From Pseudomonas sp. F(2018) (GTDB lineage Bacteria; Pseudomonadota; Gammaproteobacteria; Pseudomonadales; Pseudomonadaceae): a stretch of 64,000 nucleotides of DNA. Below the pieces are notes generated by a model, which searched no databases, was not told where the DNA came from, and worked only from the letters and a program-made list of their open reading frames with translations. Positions 41,664 to 49,268 of this stretch are shown one piece after another. A program made the translations under genes and the position numbers. The stretch is taken from contig NZ_SCOM01000003.1 in assembly GCF_005508865.1 (NCBI RefSeq), positions 372,001 to 436,000 on the forward strand. Direction: 5' to 3'. Numbering within the stretch: the first letter of the stretch is position 1; each line of letters starts with the position of its first letter.

Positions 41664-44258
41664 ATGCAAGACAAGGTTCGCGCCCTGCATCCGGCCGCCA
41701 TTTCGCGTCAACCGGAGCATCCCTTACCGCGCCTGCCGGCGGCCCATATCGCCCGCCCGCGCCTGACCCAGGCATTGCTCGCCGGCGACTGCCGGCTGAC
41801 CCTGGTCTGCGCCCCCGCCGGTTTCGGCAAGAGCGTGCTGCTCAACGAATGCGCGCGCCAGGCGCCCCACGGCACCCAAGTGGTCTGGCTCGACCTGCTC
41901 GGCCATCCGCACAGCCCCGCCGAACTGCTCGCGCGCCTGGCCGCCGCCCTGCACTTGTCCCACGGCGACGGCGAGCCCTGCGCCGAGCTGGGCCTGCTGC
42001 TCGGCCGCGTCGAACAACCGCTGTGGATCATTCTCGACGACTATCCACGACAACCCTGCGCCGAACTCGACGCCTGCCTCGATCGCCTGCTGGAACGTGC
42101 GCCGCACACCTTGCGCTGGTGGATCGGCGGACGCCGCCGGCCGGCCTGGAACCTGCCACGCCTGCTGCTGCAGGGCGACCTGCAGGAGGTCGACGCACAC
42201 GCCCTGGCCCTCGACCAGGACGAGCTTGGCCGCCTGCTGCAACAGCGCCAGCAGACCCTGCCCGACGAACTCACCGCCCAGTTGCTGCACCACAGCGAAG
42301 GCTGGCCGGCCGGTGTCTGCCTGCTGCTGATCGGCGGTCACGCCGACAACCTCGGCCAGCGCCTGGCCGCCGGGACGCCGCTGCTGCTGGAATACCTCGA
42401 GCGCGAGGTGCTGGCCACGTTGCCACCACCGCTGCAGCACGCGCTGTTCGTGCTGGCGCACATGCCGCGCTTCTCCGCCGCCCTGTGCGAACACCTGCTG
42501 GAAGAACATGGCGGCGCCCAGGTGCTGGAGCAGCTGCGCCAGCGCCAGCTGTTTCTCCACGGCCTGGATAGCTGCGGCGAATGGTTCCGCCTGTGGCGCC
42601 CGCTGGCCGCCATGCTCAAGCGCATGCCGGGCGGACAGACGCCGCTGCAGGCCCACGTGCGCGCCTGCCAGTGGTTCGCCGCCCGCGATGCGGTGCGCGA
42701 GGCGGTGGAGCATGCCCTCTGGGCCGCGCAGCCGGACGTAGCGGCCAACTACCTGCAACGCTATGGCCAGGACCAGCTGCTGATCGGCCAGAGCGTCGCC
42801 CAGTTCCTGCACTGGCGCGACGGCCTGCCGCCGACGCTGTTCAACAGCACGCCGCGCCTGATCATGCTGCAGGCCTGGGCCCTGATCATCTGCGCCCGCC
42901 TGGACGAAGTGGACGCCTGCGTCGCCGAGCTGACCCGCTTCCTGCCGCAGCCCGATGCCCGCCGCCAGCAGCAGCTGATCGCCCAGTACCAGGCGGTGCT
43001 CGGCGTGCTGCAGCGTCAGCGCGGCCAGGCCAGCGCCCGCCAGCACTGCCTGGAGGCCCTGGAAGTCCTGCACGAGTCGGCCTGGTCGCAGCACATTCTG
43101 TGCAACCAGGCCCTGGCCCAGCAGGCCATGGCCGAGCTCGACCTGACCAGCGCCCAGCACTACAGCCACGAAGGCCTGCGCCTGGCGCGCCTGCGCGGCA
43201 GCGTGCTGTTCGAGTCGCTGCTCAGCGTCGACCATATTCACCTGCTGGCCATGCTCGGCGAGCGCGAACGCGCGCTGGAGCAGACCGGACAATGCCTGCA
43301 GCTGCTGCAGGGCGCCGACCAGCGCGGCCCGGTGCTGGCCAGGCTGTTGCTGCTGCGCGGCACCCTGCTGGCCGGACGCGGCGACACCGACGCCGCCCAG
43401 GCGGTGCTGCAACAGGGCATCCAGGAGGCCGAGAGCTGCGAGGACGCCTACCTGCTGTTCGGCTATCTGGGGCTGGCCGAGCTGGCCGGGGCCCAGGGCG
43501 ATACCGAGAGCGCCCAGCACCTGCTGCGCCGCGCCGAACGACAGATGCAGCTGTCCCACGTGCCGGAGGTGCGCTATCGGGAGATGCTGCAGCTGGCCCA
43601 TGGCTGCCTGTGGTTACGCCAGGGTGAGGCCGAAAAGGCCCGCGACGCCTTCGTGCGCGTGCGCCAGCGCCTGCAGAGCGAGCGCCTGCTGGCCCCTTCC
43701 GGCTTCTACGACCTGCTGCCACGGGCGCGCCTGTACCTGGCCCAGGCCGAACTGGCCCTGGGCGAGACGGCGACGGCACTGAGCGACCTGCAGGAGCTGC
43801 ACGACGACTGCCGGCGCAGCGGTCATCACAGCCTGGCTACCCATGCCCGCCTGAGCCAGGCCGAGGCCCTGCACCTCAGCGACCGCGCCGCCGAGGCCGA
43901 GGCACTCCTGCGCATCGCAGTCGGCGAGGCCGAACGCCAGCAGCAACTGCTGCCGCTGCTGAGCCTGCAGCAACGCCAGGCGGAGTGGCTGGCGGGCAAC
44001 CCGGCCTGGCCGCAACAGCTGCTGCAGGGCGCCGACGGCGGTAGCGCAGAGCTGCCCAGCGAGTCGCTGCTGAGCAAACGCGAGCTGGCGGTACTCGGGC
44101 TGATCGCCCAGGGCCACTCCAATCAGCAGATCGCCGAGCAGCTGTACATCTCCCTGCACACGGTGAAAACCCATGCGCGGCGGATCAACGTCAAGCTCGG
44201 CGTGCAGCGCCGCACCCAGGCCGTGGCGCGGGCCAAGGCGGAGGGCTGGCTGGGCTGA
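41664..44258 (+). CDS. MalT-like LuxR-family ATP-dependent regulator
   Basis: An 864-aa LAL/MalT-type regulator. The P-loop CAPAGFGKS is at about 49-57, a Walker B-like LWIILDDYP follows, then a long helical, TPR-like region (about 350-780). The C-terminal LuxR helix-turn-helix (about 800-864) reads LSKRELAVLGLIAQGHSNQQIAEQLYISLHTVKTHARRINVKLGV. It lies directly downstream of the DUF1302/DUF1329 operon, probably its activator; genes of this type accompany such pairs in other pseudomonads. The ATG at 41664 is favoured over an upstream TTG. The inducer is unknown. Confidence 0.9.
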   Translation: MQDKVRALHPAAISRQPEHPLPRLPAAHIARPRLTQALLAGDCRLTLVCAPAGFGKSVLLNECARQAPHGTQVVWLDLLGHPHSPAELLARLAAALHLSHGDGEPCAELGLLLGRVEQPLWIILDDYPRQPCAELDACLDRLLERAPHTLRWWIGGRRRPAWNLPRLLLQGDLQEVDAHALALDQDELGRLLQQRQQTLPDELTAQLLHHSEGWPAGVCLLLIGGHADNLGQRLAAGTPLLLEYLEREVLATLPPPLQHALFVLAHMPRFSAALCEHLLEEHGGAQVLEQLRQRQLFLHGLDSCGEWFRLWRPLAAMLKRMPGGQTPLQAHVRACQWFAARDAVREAVEHALWAAQPDVAANYLQRYGQDQLLIGQSVAQFLHWRDGLPPTLFNSTPRLIMLQAWALIICARLDEVDACVAELTRFLPQPDARRQQQLIAQYQAVLGVLQRQRGQASARQHCLEALEVLHESAWSQHILCNQALAQQAMAELDLTSAQHYSHEGLRLARLRGSVLFESLLSVDHIHLLAMLGERERALEQTGQCLQLLQGADQRGPVLARLLLLRGTLLAGRGDTDAAQAVLQQGIQEAESCEDAYLLFGYLGLAELAGAQGDTESAQHLLRRAERQMQLSHVPEVRYREMLQLAHGCLWLRQGEAEKARDAFVRVRQRLQSERLLAPSGFYDLLPRARLYLAQAELALGETATALSDLQELHDDCRRSGHHSLATHARLSQAEALHLSDRAAEAEALLRIAVGEAERQQQLLPLLSLQQRQAEWLAGNPAWPQQLLQGADGGSAELPSESLLSKRELAVLGLIAQGHSNQQIAEQLYISLHTVKTHARRINVKLGVQRRTQAVARAKAEGWLG

Positions 44259-44264
44259 GCGCCG

Positions 44265-45032
44265 CTAGCGCGCCTCGGTGACGGCGGCCAGCTGCACCAG
44301 GCGCTCGCTCATGCCGCGCGCATGCCGGCCGACCATCAGTGGCGCCAGCGGACGCCCCGAGCGGCCCAGGCGCGCACGGCCGGCGCGGTCGAAGTCGCCG
44401 AGGGCCATGCGCAGATAGCGCCAGTCCGCGCTCGCCCGCCGGGCCTGGTCCGGCGCGCTGCCCGCCATTAGCGGCAGCAGCTGCGCCATGGCCACATCCA
44501 GTTCTGCCAACAGCTGTTGCTCACCCTGGCTGACATAGGAGCCGTCCGCCCCCGGTGTGGCCTCGAAGTAGCCCAGGTAGGCCTGGGCGGCGTACTGAGT
44601 GGCGAGCAGCTCCAGCTTGATCGCGCTCAGCAGCGGAGCATCGTGCCGATCATCGTCCAGGCCATCGGCCGCCCGCAGCAGATCGACCAGCGCGCGACTG
44701 AGCTGCTCCGGGTAGCGCCAGGGCAGATCGTTCTCGGACGGCCCATAGCTCAGGCCCTCCTCCAGGCTGGCCAGTAAGCGCGCATAAGATTGCTGCAACG
44801 ACTGGCTCTGCGCGGGATTGATAGCGGCGAAGCTGGCCCGCAGCTGCTCGGTGTCGCGCCGCAGCACCTGCAGATGCTCGGGCTGCAGCCCCTCGCCACG
44901 CAAACCGAGAAAGCTGCCGACACTGCGGCAGGCATGAAGCTGCAACAGCTCCAGCTGGACATTGCCCTGCGCTTGCAGCGGCAAGCTCAGGAGCAGGGCG
45001 CAACCGATCAACAACAGGCGAAGTGCAGGCAT
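44265..45032 (-). CDS. Exported protein of unknown function, paralogue of 30637-31401
   Basis: A 255-aa protein with a signal peptide of about 20 residues (ending AQG or LQA). The block GLSYGPSENDLPWRYPEQL and later RYLRMALGDFDRAG and RHARGMSERL match the other exported protein in this window at the same relative positions. The ATG at 45032 follows GAAGAGAACC; the longer frame upstream lacks a ribosome binding site. It ends 6 bp from the convergent regulator. The function is unknown; it may be a secreted partner of the neighbouring outer-membrane system. Confidence 0.75.
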   Translation of the reverse strand: MPALRLLLIGCALLLSLPLQAQGNVQLELLQLHACRSVGSFLGLRGEGLQPEHLQVLRRDTEQLRASFAAINPAQSQSLQQSYARLLASLEEGLSYGPSENDLPWRYPEQLSRALVDLLRAADGLDDDRHDAPLLSAIKLELLATQYAAQAYLGYFEATPGADGSYVSQGEQQLLAELDVAMAQLLPLMAGSAPDQARRASADWRYLRMALGDFDRAGRARLGRSGRPLAPLMVGRHARGMSERLVQLAAVTEAR

Positions 45033-45166
45033 GCCGGTTCTCTTCACTGAGGGGGAGCGACGCCACCGCAACACGCGGCGACCAGTCGATTCTATGGCCA
45101 AGCCCTCGGCCGGCTGGCTTCCGATCTCTCATGGCCATGCACGACGGTAATCGCCAGGCAAAAGAA

Positions 45167-45195
45167 AAGGCCCCAGGTCTTCACCTTGGGGCCTT
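45167..45195. terminator. Bidirectional terminator between two leftward genes
   Basis: AAGGCCCCA (45167-45175) pairs with TGGGGCCTT (45187-45195). Reading leftward, TTTTCTTTT follows the stem, which suits the end of the small gene at 45237. Confidence 0.78.
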
Positions 45196-45236
45196 CTTTC
45201 TATATCTGGAGTGGCAGTGTGGAGCGTGCGATGTGC

Positions 45237-45425
45237 CTACTTCTTTCCGGGAATCGGGAAATGCTTGAACGCCTCGCGCAGGATCTTCTTGGCCACATCT
45301 TCCGGCAGCGACGGCGCGATATCCTTCAGTGCATCCGGCCCGGCATCGTCGGCCTGGGCAGGCTCCTTCGATTCGTCCTGCAGCCGCTCTTCGGCCTCGC
45401 GTAGTTCTTCGTCCGAACCCATCAT
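45237..45425 (-). CDS. Small acidic protein of unknown function
   Basis: A 62-aa, very charged protein. The N-terminal half is acidic ([20 protein letters not shown]) and the C-terminus is more basic ([18 protein letters not shown]). No signal peptide or helix-turn-helix is seen. It has a GGAAATGGG-like ribosome binding site and its own terminator, which supports it being real. No function is assigned. Confidence 0.62.
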   Translation of the reverse strand: MMGSDEELREAEERLQDESKEPAQADDAGPDALKDIAPSLPEDVAKKILREAFKHFPIPGKK

Positions 45426-45596
45426 TTTCTGCGCCGCCCATTTCCTGTCTGCTGTGACGGAATCCTATAGCGAAGCGCCAGACTTGACGAGCCATGCCGC
45501 TGCCATCGGTATGGGTCGCTCGCTGGCCGTCGAAGCCCTTGGATCAGAGGGCACGCAGGCCGTTGCGCCGGCGCGGTGGCAAAACGCAGAAACAAC

Positions 45597-45620
45597 AAAG
45601 CCCGCATCAGGGCGGGCTTT
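45597..45620 (-). terminator. Terminator downstream of tRNA-Arg
   Basis: AAAGCCCGC (45597-45605) pairs with GCGGGCTTT (45612-45620). On the minus strand it lies 36 bp past the tRNA and runs into TTTGTTGTTT. Confidence 0.78.
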
Positions 45621-45655
45621 TCGCGGTGTTTCCGGCAGTGACGGAAACCTGTGTT

Positions 45656-45732
45656 TGGCGCATCCGGCGGGATTCGAACCCACGACCCCTGCCTTCGGAG
45701 GGCAGTACTCTATCCAGCTGAGCTACGGATGC
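45656..45732 (-). tRNA. tRNA-Arg (anticodon CCG)
   Basis: 77 nt on the minus strand including encoded CCA. The acceptor arms are GCATCCG and CGGATGC with discriminator G. The anticodon stem CTGCC/GGCAG encloses the loop CTCCGAA, giving anticodon CCG. The T-loop is TTCGAAT. It lies between the rubredoxin operon and the small acidic protein gene, both on the same strand. No attachment-site duplication is seen beside it. Confidence 0.96.
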
Positions 45733-45787
45733 GTTGCGGGGCGCAATCATACGCATCCGCCTCGCGGGCGTCCATGCGACCTGTCGC

Positions 45788-45952
45788 TCAGAGCTCCTGC
45801 ATGGTGAAGTCGGCCTTGCTCACGCCGCAGTCGGGGCACAGCCAGTCGTCCGGCACCTCGGCCCAGGGCGTGCCGGCGGCGATGCCGTCGTCCGGCCAGC
45901 CCTTAGCTTCGTTGTAGATCAGGCCGCAGACGATGCAGATCCAGGTCTTCAT
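45788..45952 (-). CDS. Rubredoxin
   Basis: A 54-aa one-iron electron carrier. The two knuckles [12 protein letters not shown] and [13 protein letters not shown] give the four cysteine ligands. The length is exactly that of classical rubredoxins. Its ATG overlaps the stop of the flavodoxin-fold reductase gene by 4 nt, so the two are translationally coupled. It probably carries electrons from that reductase or another to the membrane desaturase encoded first in the operon. Confidence 0.94.
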   Translation of the reverse strand: MKTWICIVCGLIYNEAKGWPDDGIAAGTPWAEVPDDWLCPDCGVSKADFTMQEL

Positions 45953-46668
45953 GCCGGCACCTCCTGCTGCAGCGGATGCAGGCCACGGTCGAAGTCGGCC
46001 AGCGAGGGGAAGCTCAGCGGCTCGGCGAACTCCAGCTGCAGCAGGTAGTCGCCGTAGCGGCGCAGGATCTCCTCGCGCGCTTCCTGGCTGATGTAGGGCA
46101 CGTGGCAGGCGGGGAAGGGCGGCAGCACGCTCATGCCGACATAGGCCAGGGTGCCGCGCTGCAACGGGCGCAGCATCGGCTCCCAATCGCCGTGCACGGC
46201 AGCCTCGTCGGCGAACATGTGCGCCTGCCCGCCAAGGGTGAAGCTGAGCAGCGCGCGCTTGCCGGCCAGGCCGCCGCGATCATAGAAACGCAGGCCGCCG
46301 TAGCACACGCCGGAGACCAGCACGCGGTCGATCCAGCCCTTGAGAATGGCCGGTACCGAGCACCAGAACAGCGGGAAGTTGAGGATCAGCAGATCGGCCC
46401 ACAGCAGCTTGTCCAGCTCCGCGGCGATGTCGTCGGCGATGCTGTCGGCCTTGACCGCCTCACGCTGCTCCAGGGCATAGACCAGGTAATCGGGGTTGCT
46501 GCGTTGCGGGAAGTCGGCGGCCGAGGCCACCGGGTTCCAGTTCATCGCGTAGAGGTCGGAGACCTGCACGCTGTGGCCGGCGCCGCCGAGGGTGGCGACG
46601 GCCAGGTCTTTCATCGCCGTGCAGAAGGACTGCGGCTCGGGGTGGGCGTGGACGATCAGGATGTTCAT
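45949..46668 (-). CDS. NAD(P)H dehydrogenase (quinone)-like flavoprotein
   Basis: A 239-aa flavodoxin-fold protein of the KefF/NQO1 (Flavodoxin_2) family. MNILIVHAHPEPQSFCTAMKDLA binds FMN or FAD, and FPLFWCSVPAILKGWIDRVL is the active-site strand and helix. It sits between a di-iron desaturase gene and a rubredoxin gene. A role as NAD(P)H-dependent electron source for the rubredoxin is inferred from the operon; the biochemical family usually reduces quinones. Confidence 0.87.
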   Translation of the reverse strand: MNILIVHAHPEPQSFCTAMKDLAVATLGGAGHSVQVSDLYAMNWNPVASAADFPQRSNPDYLVYALEQREAVKADSIADDIAAELDKLLWADLLILNFPLFWCSVPAILKGWIDRVLVSGVCYGGLRFYDRGGLAGKRALLSFTLGGQAHMFADEAAVHGDWEPMLRPLQRGTLAYVGMSVLPPFPACHVPYISQEAREEILRRYGDYLLQLEFAEPLSFPSLADFDRGLHPLQQEVPA

Positions 46669-46740
46669 GCGGTATTCCGAAAAAGCGCGGGGCCCGCAGG
46701 CCCCGGAAGCGCCCCGGAAAACCGGGGCTCACAAGGACGA

Positions 46741-47796
46741 TCAGGCGGTCTGCTGGACCGGCGCAACAGCCTCTTTGCTCGGCGCATCCCAGCGGTTGGC
46801 GCGGGTGAAGGTGCCGAAGTCGTTGAAGCGCACGCCGGCCTCGCGCATCACCCGGTGCGCCAGCGGCGCGGTCATCTGGCGGATGTAGAACGGCTCCTTG
46901 ACCACGAAATGGTGGATCGCGTGGGTGCTGCCGAAGTTGAAGCAGAACGCCTGCAGCGGCCACAGCCACCAGGGGTTGAGCACCTGGGTCTGCTGGATCA
47001 CGTTGCCCAGCTCGACGTCACCGTAGTAGTGCATGTTGGAGCTGACGAAGTGCAGGCAGAAGGTGCGCAGCACGTTGGGGCCGACCAGCACCACCACGGC
47101 GAAGGTCACGCCATCCATCACCGCCAGGGTGGTGGCCGACCAGGCGATCGGCGCGCCGGCTGCGGAGGCGACGAAGTCGATCAGGTGGAAGCCGAGGAAC
47201 ACGTACCAGGTGCCCCAGTTGAGCAGGCCCAGCGGCGCGTAGCCCTTGAGCGTGCGGCTGACGATCATCTTGCGGCGCTCCCAGGTCGGCGCGCGCAGGA
47301 AGCGGATGAGCGAGGACATCACATTGTCGCCGACCATCAGCAGGCGGGCGAAGCCCCAGGGCTCGCCATTGGTGATGGCGCGCTCTTCCAGATCGGTCTC
47401 GGTGCCGGAGACCTTGTGGTGATTCAGGTGCAGGTGACGGCGGATCCATGGGTTGATCGTGCTCGGCCGCGCCATCCACACCAGCGCCATCATCAGGTTG
47501 TGCGGCACGCGCTGCTTGCGGAAGTACATCGAGTGGATCAGGTCGTGTTCCAGCTCATGGGTCAGCGAGGCGAAGAAGGCATTGGCCAGCAGGCACGCCC
47601 CCCAGGCGATGGCGCCCTCGGCATACAGCCAGGCACTGCCGATCATGCCGGCCAGGGCGAAAGCCAGGATGCCGGCACCAAGGGCATCCTGGTGCTGCAG
47701 GATCGGGTAGCGCTGGCGCAGTTCGTCACCACGCGCCATCACCACGGCGCGGATATGCGCCGAGCGTTGCTGGTGGGTTGCAGGAGTCGGGGTCAT
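46741..47796 (-). CDS. Membrane di-iron fatty-acid desaturase / hydroxylase
   Basis: A 351-aa membrane enzyme with the desaturase-superfamily histidine clusters HELEHDLIH (80-88), HLHLNHH (121-127) and HAIHH (292-296), plus His256 in SSNMHYYGD. The hydrophobic segments (about 40-75, 190-245) fit four membrane spans. It differs strongly from the acyl-CoA desaturase at 224-1408. The operon supplies a flavoprotein and a rubredoxin, as with AlkB-type hydroxylases. Whether it desaturates or hydroxylates, and on which lipid, cannot be read from sequence. The ATG at 47796 is the family N-terminus. Confidence 0.85.
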   Translation of the reverse strand: MTPTPATHQQRSAHIRAVVMARGDELRQRYPILQHQDALGAGILAFALAGMIGSAWLYAEGAIAWGACLLANAFFASLTHELEHDLIHSMYFRKQRVPHNLMMALVWMARPSTINPWIRRHLHLNHHKVSGTETDLEERAITNGEPWGFARLLMVGDNVMSSLIRFLRAPTWERRKMIVSRTLKGYAPLGLLNWGTWYVFLGFHLIDFVASAAGAPIAWSATTLAVMDGVTFAVVVLVGPNVLRTFCLHFVSSNMHYYGDVELGNVIQQTQVLNPWWLWPLQAFCFNFGSTHAIHHFVVKEPFYIRQMTAPLAHRVMREAGVRFNDFGTFTRANRWDAPSKEAVAPVQQTA

Positions 47797-47890
47797 GCAC
47801 GCATCCTCTTGTGGCGGCGCCATGCGGGGCGCTACGGATCGTTGTTGGAATCAGGCCAGGCTAGAGTGCGCGCCCCCGCGCCGCGTTGCC

Positions 47891-47931
47891 TGACCGACAA
47901 CGCCAACCTGTTGACCGAGAATGCCAACCTG
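47891..47931. promoter_or_regulatory. AraC-type direct-repeat operator
   Basis: TGACCGACAACGCCAACCTG (47891-47910) is repeated as TGACCGAGAATGCCAACCTG (47912-47931), period 21 bp, two mismatches. Two same-orientation sites one two-turn step apart are the classic AraC-family target. It lies 95 bp upstream of the desaturase operon and directly before the regulator start. Confidence 0.8.
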
Positions 47932-47932
47932 C

Positions 47933-48940
47933 ATGACTGAACCCTCCACCCTGGCCAGCTGGACTCGAGCCCTGCGCCGCCAGCTCGACGCGCTCGGCCT
48001 GGACAGCGCCGCCCTGTGCCGCGAGGCCGGCCTCGACCCGGCACTGCTGGACGACGCCAACGCGCGCTACCCGCTGCACGCCACCACGCGCCTGTGGCAA
48101 CTGGCGGTGGCCGCCAGCGGTGACCCGACCCTGGGCCTGCACACCTCGCGTCACGTCGCGCCGACCACCTTCCACGCCCTGGGCATGGCGGTGATGGCCA
48201 GCGGCACCCTGCGCGAAGTATTCGAACGCATCGTGCGCTACCACCAGGTGGTCAGCGACGCCCTGGAACTGGAGCTGCGCGAGACGGCAGAAGTGTGCGA
48301 GCTGCACCTGCGCCTGCCACCCGGTTCGCCGGCGCCGGCCCCCGAGGCCATCGACGCCTTCGCCGCCATTTACGTGCGCACCTGTCGCAATCGCCTGGGC
48401 CGCGACTATGCACCGCTGGCCGTGCACCTGCGCCGGCCGCTGCCGAGCGATCCGAGCCCCTGGCAGGAGGTGTTCCGCGCGCCGGTGCACTTCGCCGCCA
48501 GCGAGGACGTGCTGTGCTTCGCCCGCGCCGATCTCGACCGCCCGCTGGGCGACGGCAACCCGGAGCTGGCCGCGCACAACGAGGCGGTGCTGCGCAAGCG
48601 CCTGGAAGCGCTGCAGCCGGACACCGTGGCGCGCCGCCTGCGCCGCGCCCTGGAGCAGTGCCTGCCGAATGGCGAACCCTCGGCCGAGGCCCTGGCCCAC
48701 GGCCTGCACCTGAGCCTGCGCAGCCTGCAGCGCCACCTGAGCGACGAGGGCAGCAGCTACGAGCAGGTGCTGGCCGATACCCGTCGCGATCTGGCGCTGG
48801 ATCACCTGCGCGAGGCCGACTGCTCGATCAGCGAAGTCGCCTACCTGCTCGGCTTCGCCGACAGCAGCAGCTTCAGCCGCGCCTTCAAGCGCTGGACCGG
48901 GCAGAGCCCCAGCCAGTACCGCGATTCGCTACAGGGCTGA
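47933..48940 (+). CDS. AraC-family regulator of the desaturase operon
   Basis: A 335-aa regulator. An N-terminal Arabinose_bd-type sensor domain (about 15-200, with FHALGMAVMASGTLREVFERIVRYHQVVSD) is joined to a C-terminal double helix-turn-helix (about 235-332: LSLRSLQRHLSDEGSSYEQVLADTRRDLALDHL and ISEVAYLLGFADSSSFSRAFKRWTGQSP). The ATG at 47933 is chosen because the earlier ATG at 47921 lies within the second operator repeat. Probably activates the divergent desaturase-reductase-rubredoxin operon in response to a lipid-like inducer. Confidence 0.88.
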   Translation: MTEPSTLASWTRALRRQLDALGLDSAALCREAGLDPALLDDANARYPLHATTRLWQLAVAASGDPTLGLHTSRHVAPTTFHALGMAVMASGTLREVFERIVRYHQVVSDALELELRETAEVCELHLRLPPGSPAPAPEAIDAFAAIYVRTCRNRLGRDYAPLAVHLRRPLPSDPSPWQEVFRAPVHFAASEDVLCFARADLDRPLGDGNPELAAHNEAVLRKRLEALQPDTVARRLRRALEQCLPNGEPSAEALAHGLHLSLRSLQRHLSDEGSSYEQVLADTRRDLALDHLREADCSISEVAYLLGFADSSSFSRAFKRWTGQSPSQYRDSLQG

Positions 48941-49268
48941 CCTGTAGCGCGTGGCGAACGGGGCTACAGGCCATCCGACATAAACGTTCTTTATATCGAA
49001 CAGAAGAATTACCAACCCGCAACGCCCGCCCAGCATCTGGAACGCGCGCTCCATCTCGCCTCCCGCGAGGTTGCCGGCGAAATAACCGCGACTCGCCCGG
49101 CATTCATTCTTTTTGGTTATTTTGTTGGTTTTATCGAACATAGCTCTTGCCCTTTGTCGACGCCGGCCCTAGGATTCGTTTGACATTTCAAACGCTGGAC
49201 AGCGAAATCGGCTGCCCGCTATTTGCTTGATCGCCTGCCCCGTCGGCGCTTCGCACCTGGAGACCACC
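48941..49268. promoter_or_regulatory. 328-bp region between araC-like gene and gabD
   Basis: No gene is seen. A hairpin with arms CCTGTAGC (48941-48948) and GCTACAGG (48963-48970) begins right after the AraC stop and may end its transcript. The centre (about 49080-49145) is AT-rich. TTGACA at 49180-49185 is a candidate -35 for gabD, with only a poor -10 (CGAAAT at 49203). A perfect dyad GTTTGA/TCAAAC spans 49178-49193 over this -35. Confidence 0.5.

Noticed and set aside
45656-45732. tRNA-Arg as an integration site of a genomic island
   Set aside because: No integrase and no repeat of the tRNA 3' end was found nearby.
45976-47940. Rightward open frame of about 650 codons opposite the reductase and desaturase genes
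   Set aside because: Antisense to genes with intact catalytic motifs; no ribosome binding site or recognisable domain.
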